64,000 nt of DNA from Asaia sp037151935. GTDB lineage: Bacteria > Pseudomonadota > Alphaproteobacteria > Acetobacterales > Acetobacteraceae. Within the stretch, counting starts at the first letter, position 1; every line of letters starts with the position of its first letter. The position numbers and the translations under genes were made by a program. The notes below the pieces were generated by a model that saw only the letters and a program-made list of their open reading frames with translations, ran no database searches and was not told where the DNA came from. The DNA lies in assembly GCF_051628905.1 (NCBI RefSeq), contig NZ_CP157575.1, positions 2,976,001 through 3,040,000 of the forward strand, in the 5' to 3' direction. Shown here one piece after another: positions 42,150 to 50,897 of this stretch.

Positions 42150-42899
42150 ATGAACCAGCAAGAGCGTGATCTTATTTCGCAGTTCGTCGCCCGTGTCGGC
42201 GGCGCGCCTAATAGCGGGTTCGGCGGCTCTCAGGCCCCGGCCAATCTGCCTCCGGTCGATCCTGAAGCGGATCGCTGGATTTCTGACAATTTCCAGAAAT
42301 ATCCTGAAGCCCGCTATCGCGTGACCCAGATGGCTGTCGTGCAGGAAGTGGCGTTGGCCGAGGCGCAAAACCGCATCCGCCAGCTCGAATTCCAGCTTCA
42401 GCAGGCCCAGTCGCAGCTCCAGCAGGCGCAACAGCAGCGCCCGCAGGGCGGTGGCGGCCTGTTCGGCGGGTTGTTTGGCGGCGGTGCCAACCGCCAGCAG
42501 CAGGCCGGGCCGCCGCCTGGCTGGGGTGCGCAGCCGCAGCAGGGATATGGCCAGGGTTATGCCCCGCCGCCGCAGGCCAATCTGCCGCCTGGCTACTCGC
42601 CCGGCATGTTCCAGCAGCGTGGTACGGGTTTCCTTGGTTCGGCCCTGACGACTGCAACGGGTGTTGCAGGCGGTATGCTTGCCGCTAACGCGATCGAAGG
42701 GCTGTTTTCCGGTCATCACGATACGGGCGCCGGTGGCTTCGGTGGTGGTGAGACCATCATCAACAATAATTACGGCGATGCTGCCGGTAACGACCCGTTT
42801 GCGGGCGGCGGTCAGGATGCAGGTCAAAGCTATGACGCTGGCGACTGGGGCGGTGGCGGCGGTGACAGTGGTGGCGGCTGGGGCGACGACTCTTTCTGA
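42150..42899 (+). CDS. DUF2076 family protein
   Basis: A 249-residue protein: MNQQERDLISQFVARVGG is the DUF2076 N-terminal helix, followed by PPVDPEADRWISDNFQKYPEARYRVTQMAVVQEVALAEAQNRIRQLE and a glutamine-rich coiled coil (about 75-100). Then comes a Gly/Gln/Pro-rich region and a C-terminal Gly-Asp-rich tail ending GGGWGDDSF. Function unknown; it may be a periplasmic or surface-linked scaffold, though no signal peptide is seen. Single gene with its own terminator. Confidence 0.82.
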   Translation: MNQQERDLISQFVARVGGAPNSGFGGSQAPANLPPVDPEADRWISDNFQKYPEARYRVTQMAVVQEVALAEAQNRIRQLEFQLQQAQSQLQQAQQQRPQGGGGLFGGLFGGGANRQQQAGPPPGWGAQPQQGYGQGYAPPPQANLPPGYSPGMFQQRGTGFLGSALTTATGVAGGMLAANAIEGLFSGHHDTGAGGFGGGETIINNNYGDAAGNDPFAGGGQDAGQSYDAGDWGGGGGDSGGGWGDDSF

Positions 42900-42950
42900 C
42901 CCTCCGGCTGCGTCCCGGCGGGCCGTTTCGTCTTGTGACGGTTGATTGAG

Positions 42951-42980
42951 AAAACCCGGCCTTTGCGCCGGGTTTTCTTT
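42951..42980 (+). terminator. Rho-independent terminator after DUF2076
   Basis: AAAACCCGGC-ctttgc-GCCGGGTTTT (42951-42976) followed by CTTTTA. It ends the DUF2076 transcript ahead of surE. Confidence 0.85.
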
Positions 42981-43023
42981 TATGTTTCAGCCGTCTCTGT
43001 TGTCGGATGAAGGAGTTTTCTGG

Positions 43024-43806
43024 ATGACCGGTTCCCTGTTCCAGCGCGTCTTGCTGACCAATGACGATGGCATCGACGCGCCGGGTCTTGCCGTCCTGCA
43101 CGAGGTCGCATCGCAACTCAGCGACGACGTGTGGATTGTGGCCCCCTCTCAGGATCAGAGCGGCATTTCCCATGCGCTCAGCCTGCACGATCCGCTACGC
43201 GTGCATCAGCATGGCCCGAGGCGCTTTGCTGTGAACGGTACGCCGGGCGATTGCGTTGCCATCGCCACGCGCCATATTTTGCGCGACGCCCTGCCCACTC
43301 TGGTTCTCTCGGGGATCAATCGTGGTGCCAATCTGGGGGTGGAAACCGTGTTTTCCGGCACGGTAGGTGCTGCCATGACGGCCATGCTGCTCGGCCTGCC
43401 CGCTATCGCGCTCAGCCAGACCTATGGCAAAGGCAAACAGGTGCCGTGGGAAACGGCCCGCGCACTCGCCCCTGAGGTCATCGCGACCCTCGCGCGGCAG
43501 CCTTTGCCGGAGCAAGCCTGTCTCAACGTCAATTTTCCGGCCTGTACGCCGGAAGAGGCGAAACCACTGAAAACCACGACACAGGGGCGGGGCTTTCTGC
43601 GTGATATCGAGGTGGTGACGCGCGACGATATGCGCCGTTCCGCCTATCACTGGCTGCACCTCAAGCGCGATCATGCAGGCGACGACGAAGGCACCGAAAC
43701 AGCGGCCATCGCAGCCAATCATGTGAGCGTAACGCCGCTCTCCTTCGGGCGCACCAACAGCAAGATGCATGACTGGCTGATAAAGCAGGGGATCAGCGCC
43801 GCCTGA
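43024..43806 (+). CDS. surE: 5'-nucleotidase SurE
   Basis: A 260-residue nucleoside-monophosphate phosphatase used in survival and repair. VLLTNDDGIDAPGLAVL holds the metal-binding Asp pair; APSQDQSGISHALSLHDPLR, NGTPGDCVAIA and LSGINRGANLGVETVFSGTVGAAMTAM are family motifs. The ATG at 43024 has AAGGAG 8 bases upstream. Often linked to serS/pcm in related genomes; here it lies alone before the Rieske reductase. Confidence 0.96.
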   Translation: MTGSLFQRVLLTNDDGIDAPGLAVLHEVASQLSDDVWIVAPSQDQSGISHALSLHDPLRVHQHGPRRFAVNGTPGDCVAIATRHILRDALPTLVLSGINRGANLGVETVFSGTVGAAMTAMLLGLPAIALSQTYGKGKQVPWETARALAPEVIATLARQPLPEQACLNVNFPACTPEEAKPLKTTTQGRGFLRDIEVVTRDDMRRSAYHWLHLKRDHAGDDEGTETAAIAANHVSVTPLSFGRTNSKMHDWLIKQGISAA

Positions 43807-43952
43807 CATCGTCGCCTCTGCCGTCCGGCTTCCATCCCCGACTGCGATCTCATGGATTCAGAAGGGAAAACACGGTGCCGCGCTCAACCCCGGCGCGTCC
43901 CTTACGTTGCATTGCATGACAAAGTGCAAACTCTGGGTGAACGGACGGGTAA

Positions 43953-45473
43953 ATGAGCGCTGAATTGATGGACTGGACGGATGTCCTCTCGCTGAACGAG
44001 CTGGAAGACGGCGTGATTACCTCCGTAAGCATCGGTGACAAGGCGCTGGTTCTGTATCGCTCGGGCGAGGAGGTGCGCGCTTTTGATGGGAAATGCCCTC
44101 ATAAGGGCGCGCCGATGGAGCAGGGCGTGGCCTGCAAGTCGCGTGAGGGCGACGTGCAGCTTGTCTGTCCGTGGCACAAGGCCAGTTTCTCCGCCGAAAC
44201 GGGAAGGCTGATCGAGCCTCCCGCGCTCGATCCGCTCGCTCGCTATCCGGTCGAACTCCATGACGGGCGCGTTCTGGTCGGCAAGGTGGCCATCAAGCGC
44301 GATGCGCCTGCTCCCATGCGGGAGCACGAGATCGTTGCCATTATCGGTGCGGGTGCCGCCGCTATCGCCGCAACGTCGACCCTGCGTGAGGAAGGCTATG
44401 CCGGTCGTATCCTGCTCATCAGCCCTGAGGAAGATCTGCCCTACGACCGTACGGCGCTCAGCAAGATGACGCTTGCTAATCCGGACCCGGAGGCTGCTCC
44501 CCCGGTGCTGCGCCCGGAATCCTGGTATATCGAGCAGCGCATCGAGCGTGTGATGGATCGCGTCATCAAGCTCGATACCGAAAGCCGCACGATCACTCTC
44601 GAACAGGGCGTTACCCTGACGCCCGATCATGTGCTTCTGGCGAGCGGGTCACGCGCCAAACCGCTCGATATCCCCGGCAGCAGGCTTCCTGGCGTTCACA
44701 GCCTGCGCAGCGCGCATGATGTGCGCGAAATCGCGTCGAAAGTGACTGAAAATACGACCGTGGTAGTCATCGGCTCGGGCTTCATCGGTATGGAGGCCGC
44801 TGCCGTGCTGCGAAAGCGCGGGGCCGGGGTCACAGTGCTGTCCCGCAGCGAGCTGCCTTTCCAGAACCAGCTCGGTCGAGAGATCGGCACTGAGATGCGC
44901 AGCCTGCACGAAGGCAAGGGCGTGGCGTTCATTCCCTTTTGCGGTGTAAAGGCGATCAACGGCAAGGAACATGTCGAATCCGTCACCCTCGACGATGACA
45001 GCCGGATTACAGCCGATCTGGTGATCGTGGGCATCGGCGCGGAGCCGGTTCTCGATTATCTCCCCGCCCATGCGCTCAGCGATAATGGCGGGGTCGAGGT
45101 CGATCAGGCCATGCGCGTGGCGCCCCACATCTATGCTGCTGGCGATATCGCCAGCGTAACCCATCGAGGCGCGCAATATCGCATCGAGCACTGGCGCACG
45201 GCCCAGTGTCAGGCGCGTATCGCCGCACGCACCATGCTCGGCCTGCCCGGCGGTACGCTGACGACCCCGTGGCTCTGGACGCAGCAATACGATCGCAAGA
45301 TCGAATATCTCGGCTGGCCGCGCAGCTTCGACCATGTCGAGATCGATGGCGAAGCGTCTCGTTTCGATTTCACAGCCCGCTATGCCGACGAAAAGGGCAA
45401 AATCGTCGGAATGGCCACCGCAGGGCGGCCAAAAGAGATGGGCAAGGCGGCCGTAACCTTCGACGATGCTTGA
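43953..45473 (+). CDS. Rieske-domain FAD-dependent NAD(P)H reductase (AIFM3-like)
   Basis: A 506-residue fusion. The N-terminal Rieske domain (residues 1-105) has both cluster-binding pairs, CPHKGAP and CPWHKASF. The second part is a pyridine-nucleotide disulfide-type oxidoreductase: IIGAGAAAIAATSTLREEGY (FAD), VVIGSGFIGMEAAAVLRKRG (NAD), then APHIYAAGDIASV. A C-terminal reductase domain follows. It resembles ferredoxin/rubredoxin reductases fused to their own Rieske protein. Electron acceptor unknown. Confidence 0.87.
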   Translation: MSAELMDWTDVLSLNELEDGVITSVSIGDKALVLYRSGEEVRAFDGKCPHKGAPMEQGVACKSREGDVQLVCPWHKASFSAETGRLIEPPALDPLARYPVELHDGRVLVGKVAIKRDAPAPMREHEIVAIIGAGAAAIAATSTLREEGYAGRILLISPEEDLPYDRTALSKMTLANPDPEAAPPVLRPESWYIEQRIERVMDRVIKLDTESRTITLEQGVTLTPDHVLLASGSRAKPLDIPGSRLPGVHSLRSAHDVREIASKVTENTTVVVIGSGFIGMEAAAVLRKRGAGVTVLSRSELPFQNQLGREIGTEMRSLHEGKGVAFIPFCGVKAINGKEHVESVTLDDDSRITADLVIVGIGAEPVLDYLPAHALSDNGGVEVDQAMRVAPHIYAAGDIASVTHRGAQYRIEHWRTAQCQARIAARTMLGLPGGTLTTPWLWTQQYDRKIEYLGWPRSFDHVEIDGEASRFDFTARYADEKGKIVGMATAGRPKEMGKAAVTFDDA

Positions 45474-45508
45474 CAGGGGAGGGGTGGAGCGGCTTCCTGC
45501 GCTCCATT

Positions 45509-45527
45509 GGCAGGGGTTCGCCCCCTG
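45509..45527. repeat. REP-like palindrome
   Basis: GGCAGGGG-ttcg-CCCC(C)TGC hairpin between the Rieske reductase and aspS, preceded by GGAGC/GCTCC. It is similar in style to the element at 2179. Confidence 0.4.
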
Positions 45528-45559
45528 CACCCCCGAGGTTACGAATCAGGAAGACGCCC

Positions 45560-47374
45560 ATGCATCTTTATCGCACGCATAGCTGTAGCGCCCTGCGCGA
45601 AAGCGACGCCGGCCAGACCGTCCGTCTGTCAGGCTGGGTTCACAGCAAGCGCGATCATGGTGGGCTTCTGTTTATCGATCTGCGCGACCAGACAGGCATG
45701 ACGCAGATCGTCATCCCGTCCGGCACCGATCTGCTCGATATCGTCGAGCGCCTGCGCGTCGAGAGCGTGATCACGGTCACGGGCGAAGTGGTCGCGCGTG
45801 AAGAAGGCCAGCGCAACCCGCACCTGCCGACCGGCGCCATCGAGTTGCGCGCCCGCGAGATCGAAGTGCGTTCGCATGCGGCCGTGCTGCCTTTTCAGGT
45901 GGCAGGCAGCGAGAACTACCCCGAGGATCTGCGTCTCAAATACCGCTATCTCGATTTGCGTCGTGAGAAGATGGCCGCCAATATCCGCCTGCGCTCGGCC
46001 GTTATCGCTTCCATGCGTTCGCGCATGATCGGTCATGGCTTCACCGAATTCCAGACGCCCATCCTTACTGCGTCTTCGCCTGAAGGCGCGCGTGACTTCC
46101 TCGTTCCTGCACGCCTGCACCCCGGCAAGTTCTACGCCTTGCCGCAGGCTCCGCAGCAGTTCAAGCAGCTCGCTATGGTTGCCGGTTTCGACCGCTACTT
46201 CCAGATCGCGCCCTGCTTCCGCGACGAGGCCTCCCGCGCCGATCGTAGCCCCGGCGAGTTCTACCAGCTCGATTTCGAAATGGCCTTCGCAACGCAGGAA
46301 GATGTGTTTGCTGTGCTCGAAGACGTGCTGAGCGGGCTGTTTGCCGAATTCGGCAAGGGTCGCAAGGTCGATACGGCGCCGTTCCAGCGTATTCCCTATG
46401 ACGAGGCGATGCGTCTGTACGGCTCCGACAAGCCCGATCTGCGCAACCCGCTTCTGATCAGCACGGTTACCGAAGCCTTCGCCAATTCGGGTTTCGGTCT
46501 GTTTGCCCGTATCGCTGCCAATGGCGGCGAAGTGCGCGCCATTCCGGCACCGGGTGCGGGGACGCGCCCACGCGGTTTCTTCGACAAGCTCAATAGCTGG
46601 GCGCGTGATGCCGGAGCTGGCGGTCTGGGCTACATCATTTTCGAAGAAGATGGTGGCAAGGGCCCGATTGCCAAGAATCTCGAAGCCGATCGCGTCGAGG
46701 CCATTCGCGAGGCATGCGGCCTGAAGGCCGGCGATGCCGTGTTCTTTGCCGCAGGCGAAGGCGATGCCGTGGCCAAGTTCTCGGGTCAGGTGCGCACGCG
46801 CATCGCGCAGGAACTCGATCTGATCGAGCAGGACGCCTTCCGTTTCTGCTGGATCGTCGATTTCCCGATGTTCGAGCGCAACGAGGAAACGGGCCAGGTC
46901 GATTTCTCGCATAACCCGTTCTCCATGCCGCAGGGCGGGCTCGAGGCCCTGAACTCGCAGGACCCGCTGACCATCAAGGCCTATCAGTACGATATCGTCT
47001 GCAACGGCATCGAGCTGTCTTCGGGCGCGATCCGTAACCATCTGCCAGAAGTCATGATCCGTGCCTTCGCCATTGCAGGCTATGGTGAAGACGTGGTCGA
47101 GGCCCGTTTCGGCGGCATGCTCAACGCTTTCCGTTACGGCGCCCCGCCGCATGGCGGTTCGGCACCGGGTGTGGACCGTATCGTGATGCTGCTGGCCGAT
47201 GAGCCGAATATCCGCGAGGTCATTCTGTTCCCGCTCAACCAGAGTGGCGAAGATCTGATGATGGAAGCCCCGGCCCCGGTCGAGCCTGCCCGTCTGAAGG
47301 AGCTTTCGCTCGCGATCCTGCCGCCCAAGCCAAAGGCCAGCACCCAGTCTGCGGCGAGCGCCCAGAAGGACTGA
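45560..47374 (+). CDS. aspS: Aspartyl-tRNA synthetase (likely non-discriminating type)
   Basis: A 604-residue class II synthetase. N-terminal OB fold (VRLSGWVHSKRDHGGLLFIDLRDQTGMTQIV), motif 1 region (FTEFQTPILTASSPEGARDFLVP), motif 2 (FRDEASRADRSPGEFYQLDFEM), the bacterial insertion domain (about 290-420) and motif 3 (APPHGGSAPGVDRIVMLL). Alphaproteobacterial AspRS often also charges tRNA-Asn, corrected by GatCAB; that is inference. AGGAAG precedes the ATG at 45560. Confidence 0.96.
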   Translation: MHLYRTHSCSALRESDAGQTVRLSGWVHSKRDHGGLLFIDLRDQTGMTQIVIPSGTDLLDIVERLRVESVITVTGEVVAREEGQRNPHLPTGAIELRAREIEVRSHAAVLPFQVAGSENYPEDLRLKYRYLDLRREKMAANIRLRSAVIASMRSRMIGHGFTEFQTPILTASSPEGARDFLVPARLHPGKFYALPQAPQQFKQLAMVAGFDRYFQIAPCFRDEASRADRSPGEFYQLDFEMAFATQEDVFAVLEDVLSGLFAEFGKGRKVDTAPFQRIPYDEAMRLYGSDKPDLRNPLLISTVTEAFANSGFGLFARIAANGGEVRAIPAPGAGTRPRGFFDKLNSWARDAGAGGLGYIIFEEDGGKGPIAKNLEADRVEAIREACGLKAGDAVFFAAGEGDAVAKFSGQVRTRIAQELDLIEQDAFRFCWIVDFPMFERNEETGQVDFSHNPFSMPQGGLEALNSQDPLTIKAYQYDIVCNGIELSSGAIRNHLPEVMIRAFAIAGYGEDVVEARFGGMLNAFRYGAPPHGGSAPGVDRIVMLLADEPNIREVILFPLNQSGEDLMMEAPAPVEPARLKELSLAILPPKPKASTQSAASAQKD

Positions 47375-47393
47375 ACCGGAAAGGCGGTGACGC

Positions 47394-48197
47394 GTGAAAC
47401 GGTTTCCAATCGGGCTTCTCGCCGGATTTCTGGCCTTGCCGCCTTCTGCTTTGGCTCCCTCAGCTCTGGCTGAGGGATTGCAGCCCCACAAGGCCGTCTA
47501 CATGCTGGCTCTGTCGCGTCTCAAGGCAGGCGCGCTGGCCGGGGCAAGCGGTACAGCGACTTATCAGCTTCGCGATCTCTGCACCGCATGGTCGGTCAGT
47601 CAGAAACTGGAAATCGAAATCGTCAGCGGCGATGGCAGTACAAGCACGGTCGGTTTCCAGTCAGCCACGCTGGAAGATAAAAACGCGCATCACTTCGTGT
47701 TTCGCACCGTTCAGAGTCAGGATGGGCAGGTAACGAGCGAGACTGCCGGTGAGGCGACAAGACAGCGTCATGGGCAGATCCTGGTGCGCTACACCAGGCC
47801 CGAGGCGCGTAGCGTCACCCTGCCGGCCCAGACGGTATTTCCTATACAGCAGACGATGGCCCTGCTGGCCGCAGCGCGAAAAAAGAGCCTGCATCTCGCC
47901 CTCGATCTGTTCGATGGCAGTTCGGATACGGGCAGTATCCCTACCTATGCGACACTCGGCGGCTTCACGCCTCATCGGGCCAGCCTTTCCAGCCCGTTGC
48001 TGAGCGGGCGCGAGGCTGTGCCGGTTTCCATCGCAAGCTTCGGAGCAGGCAGCGGCGCGCTACTACCCGATTCGGCCTATAGCGACGTGCTCTGGAGCAA
48101 TGGCGTCGAAGACCATCTCCTGATCGATTTTGGTGATTATGTTCTCAGCGGCGCGTTGACCTCCCTTAACGCCTTGCCGCCTTTGCGATGCGAGTGA
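47394..48197 (+). CDS. DUF1849/EipB family periplasmic protein
   Basis: A 267-residue protein with a signal peptide (LLAGFLALPPSALAPSALA) and the start of the domain at LQPHKAVYMLALSRLKAGALAGASGTATYQLRDLCTAW. In the EipB family a spiral beta-barrel is closed by one disulfide; the Cys of LRDLCTAW and the Cys near the C-terminus (LRCE) fit this. EipB supports envelope integrity in Brucella. The GTG start is 19 bases after aspS. Confidence 0.8.
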   Translation: MKRFPIGLLAGFLALPPSALAPSALAEGLQPHKAVYMLALSRLKAGALAGASGTATYQLRDLCTAWSVSQKLEIEIVSGDGSTSTVGFQSATLEDKNAHHFVFRTVQSQDGQVTSETAGEATRQRHGQILVRYTRPEARSVTLPAQTVFPIQQTMALLAAARKKSLHLALDLFDGSSDTGSIPTYATLGGFTPHRASLSSPLLSGREAVPVSIASFGAGSGALLPDSAYSDVLWSNGVEDHLLIDFGDYVLSGALTSLNALPPLRCE

Positions 48198-48255
48198 CCC
48201 GAGCTGCTCAGGCACACGCCGCTCTCTAGCTCATAACGCCCCGTATATGCGTTAT

Positions 48256-49884
48256 CTATTCGGATAAGATGTCCCGTATCGTCGTGACTCCAACCCGGCT
48301 CTCATGATTGGTGACCAGATTCACGAGAGATGTAATGGCAGCAGGCGAGTCCTTCCGCGTCTGGAAACCTCTCGGATAATAAGAGCGGGTCAGGCTGCGT
48401 TCTGAAGGCGCTTGGAGCGCAAGGTAAGCACCCGTAGCGACAATTTCGACAGAGATGACCATCACCCCGTCTATCACTCTCTCACCTTGAAGATCTGAGC
48501 CAATATCCACTTTGGCATGACCGCCCGTCCATCGATGCGCCCTGCTTTCGATTGCATGCCAGCCCTCTTTTTCAGGATGGTTCAGATGATCGGTGTAATC
48601 GATCTGGCCTGAGCTGGTGAACAGGTTGATCTTGCCTACGAGAACGCCCAGTTCGCGCCGATCGTCATTCCACGGGCCATAAGATCGGCTGGGTATGAAA
48701 GTATTCGAACCGATCCAGAATGTTCCAACGCTATTGGGAACAAAGAATACGTAGTGTCCGCTTTTTATTCTGGCAGGCTTTATTTTTCTGTGATTATCCA
48801 AAACAAGGTGGAGGTCAGGATCGAGGGTGATGGGAGGCGGAGGCTCGGGTGGAGCGTAGCCCTGCATAGCGGCACGCATGGCAAGAGCATCGTGCACAGG
48901 TTTGATTTGTTCTGGCGCGGTACAGATAGGCGCGGCAGAGATGCGGCATGCCGTTTCTGAATTGCCCAGCGTCAGTGATCTCGCATTCTCACTAAACATG
49001 AGATATTTGTTTCCAGTATCAAGGAAACTTTCAGAGCTCGCACCATTAGCGAAAATGATCGAGTGCTCTTCTAACTCAAGATGGAAAACCTCGAAATCTG
49101 TCTCATTACTGATTGCGATTGAACGACCATTGACGAGCGTGCGTACAGGAAAGAGCTTGTCATCAATGAAGAGGCAATGCTCTGGTGTAATCAGAAGATC
49201 CCTGTTCGGTGCTCCGGATTGCAGTGCATCCTTCCGGACGCAAACGAGTTTTTCAGCGTCATTTGTGGTGAATACGCGACGCCTTCCGACCCACTTGATG
49301 GCAGCTATCGTTCTGAGTTGTTCTTTATATGTGATAACCTCGTCTCCTGCGCGGAGATCTTCGATGAGGCGCTCCCCGGTTGGTGTTTCTATCCGGGTCC
49401 CCCGGGCATAGCAGACAATTTTGATTAAGCCGCTATTGTTGTCGGTCGGGAAAGACACTGTCTTGCCAAGCGGTAGGCCAAGCGAGTTAAAACGGGTGCC
49501 GATGTTCAGAGTGACTGAATGGCCCTGCCCATCACCCAGAATAAAGGTGATGATCGTCTTCGTTCCGTTCCACAGGGCAGTTACGGATTTCTCCGTTCCT
49601 GAGAGCAGATAATTGATTGTGACGTTAGCAACGGGCTTTGTATTTTCTATCTCGAGCTTGAATATCTTGTTCACAGGGTTGGCGTAAAATGCGCGCTCGT
49701 CGAAATGGACATAAATATTTCCTGCCACGGAAGCCACATGACCATAATTTGTTTTGGTCGTATCTCGAAGACCAAGAAGACCCTGATCTGTGTCAACAGT
49801 AATTGTGCCGCCATTCAGCATGTACAGACCGCCCCCATCCTTGTAAGGCGCAGGGACGCCGGGAGTGACATTCAGATAGGGCAT
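48256..49884 (-). CDS. Large Hint-domain protein
   Basis: A 542-residue protein. After an N-terminal region rich in Gly, Asn and Thr (GGGLYMLNGGTITVDTDQG, beta-rich) the Hint_2 domain begins at about residue 158 with CYARGTRIETPTGERLIEDLRAGDEV and continues to TPEHCLFIDDKLFPVRTLVNG (about 233-252) and the ending SIIFANGASSES. The N-terminal Cys and TPxH are the residues used for self-processing by Hint proteins. A C-terminal region of about 200 residues has no known domain. There is no signal peptide. GC is lower than in the neighbours. The family is multi-copy in acetic acid bacteria; the function is unknown. Confidence 0.78.
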   Translation of the reverse strand: MPYLNVTPGVPAPYKDGGGLYMLNGGTITVDTDQGLLGLRDTTKTNYGHVASVAGNIYVHFDERAFYANPVNKIFKLEIENTKPVANVTINYLLSGTEKSVTALWNGTKTIITFILGDGQGHSVTLNIGTRFNSLGLPLGKTVSFPTDNNSGLIKIVCYARGTRIETPTGERLIEDLRAGDEVITYKEQLRTIAAIKWVGRRRVFTTNDAEKLVCVRKDALQSGAPNRDLLITPEHCLFIDDKLFPVRTLVNGRSIAISNETDFEVFHLELEEHSIIFANGASSESFLDTGNKYLMFSENARSLTLGNSETACRISAAPICTAPEQIKPVHDALAMRAAMQGYAPPEPPPPITLDPDLHLVLDNHRKIKPARIKSGHYVFFVPNSVGTFWIGSNTFIPSRSYGPWNDDRRELGVLVGKINLFTSSGQIDYTDHLNHPEKEGWHAIESRAHRWTGGHAKVDIGSDLQGERVIDGVMVISVEIVATGAYLALQAPSERSLTRSYYPRGFQTRKDSPAAITSLVNLVTNHESRVGVTTIRDILSE

Positions 49885-49934
49885 GGCTTACTCCATTACG
49901 AAAATGCTTGTTCGGGACGATCTGATTTTTATTT

Positions 49935-49986
49935 GCGTTTCTTCTCTCTGCGTTTCTTCATTCAGTTCGACGGAATGAAGAAACGC
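49935..49986. promoter_or_regulatory. Repeat array with perfect 14-bp inverted repeat
   Basis: GCGTTTCTTC occurs at 49935 and again at 49950. The second copy extends to GCGTTTCTTCATTC and faces a perfect inverted copy GAATGAAGAAACGC at 49973-49986 across 9 bases. It is just upstream of the Hint gene on the minus strand and before tetR, so it could be an operator for the divergent promoters or a stem in the Hint leader. Confidence 0.5.
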
Positions 49987-50060
49987 GGATTTCCTCATGG
50001 CTCGATACCGGCACTGAGCTCGCGGGCCGGGAAGGATCAGGAGATTGTTGAGAGAGTATT

Positions 50061-50074
50061 AATACGATCGTATT
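50061..50074. promoter_or_regulatory. TetR-type palindromic operator
   Basis: AATACGATCGTATT is a perfect 14-bp palindrome in an AT-rich stretch 20 bases before the tetR start. Position and symmetry fit autorepression by the TetR protein. Confidence 0.6.
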
Positions 50075-50093
50075 TTAATTGCAAGGAGCAATC

Positions 50094-50639
50094 GTGGGAC
50101 GTCCGAAAACCATAGACAGAAACGAAGTCCTTGAGGCGGCTGAGCGGGTCATCTTGACGGCAGGCATTGGCGCTTTTTCTATAGGAGCCGTCGCGAAGGA
50201 GGCAGGAATCACCAAGGGAGGCGTGCAGTCCTGCTTTGGCTCGAAGGAAGAGTTGACGGAGGCGCTCGTCGACAGATGGTTTTCCCGTGAGGAGGCGGCT
50301 TTTTCCAGCAAAGCTGGCCAAAATGGCGAGGGGCGCAGCAAGATAGGAGCGCATATCGAGACGGCGAGGAATCTGCTTTCGGAGCCGGACAGCAAGATAT
50401 GCAGTGTTCTCGCCGGCCTTCTCGCACAGGAGCAGTCCAACGGTAGAGCACGCCAATGGTACCGGCAGAGATATGAGACGCTTGCCGCGAATACGCATGA
50501 CAACAAAAAGGCGCGCCTTGCCTTCATCGCAAGCGAGGGAATGTTCTATATGAAATTTCTTGGGCTATTCGACGTGGATACAGAGGAGTGGAACGAGATC
50601 TACGCCGATATTCAAAGTCTCGCTGAAGGCCGTCTGTAA
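50094..50639 (+). CDS. TetR family transcriptional regulator
   Basis: A 181-residue regulator with the N-terminal HTH ERVILTAGIGAFSIGAVAKEAGITKGGVQSCFGSKEELTEALVDRWF and an all-helical ligand domain. GTG at 50094 is chosen because AAGGAG lies just upstream; a TTG at 50079 would put the ribosome binding site inside the gene. It is divergent from the Hint protein gene. Ligand unknown; TetR regulators of this size commonly sense drugs or small hydrophobic molecules. Confidence 0.87.
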   Translation: MGRPKTIDRNEVLEAAERVILTAGIGAFSIGAVAKEAGITKGGVQSCFGSKEELTEALVDRWFSREEAAFSSKAGQNGEGRSKIGAHIETARNLLSEPDSKICSVLAGLLAQEQSNGRARQWYRQRYETLAANTHDNKKARLAFIASEGMFYMKFLGLFDVDTEEWNEIYADIQSLAEGRL

Positions 50640-50683
50640 AAGGCGCCTGTGCTGCGAAGCCCTTAGGATATGTCGACAGACAT

Positions 50684-50708
50684 GGGGGTGAATGAGTGCT
50701 TCACCCCC
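50684..50708 (+). terminator. Hairpin after tetR
   Basis: GGGGGTGAA-tgagtgc-TTCACCCCC, a perfect 9-bp stem 45 bases beyond the tetR stop. There is no T run, so it may serve as a weak terminator or mRNA 3' end. Confidence 0.45.
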
Positions 50709-50897
50709 GGGCGAGAGTCGCGACACGATGCTGCCGGAACTCTGCTTTGATGCATTTCTGATGCGCAATTCTTGTACGCGCCTCAGAATATCCAGCTCAA
50801 CAACACGTTCAGTGAGGTTCGGCCCGTAGGCTGGTCCTGCGAGCGCCTGTACCAGCCTGGTGTGAGCGAACGAAGGCGGGATGGCGCAATTAGGCTT

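Noticed and set aside
42208..42657. Minus-strand ORF opposite the DUF2076 gene
   Set aside because: Repeats in the Gln/Gly-rich coding region keep the other strand open; no start signals.
45629..47491. 620-codon open frame antisense to aspS
   Set aside because: It mirrors a highly conserved synthetase gene; the product is rich in His/Arg/Gln, as expected for the antisense of GC-rich coding DNA, and shows no domain.
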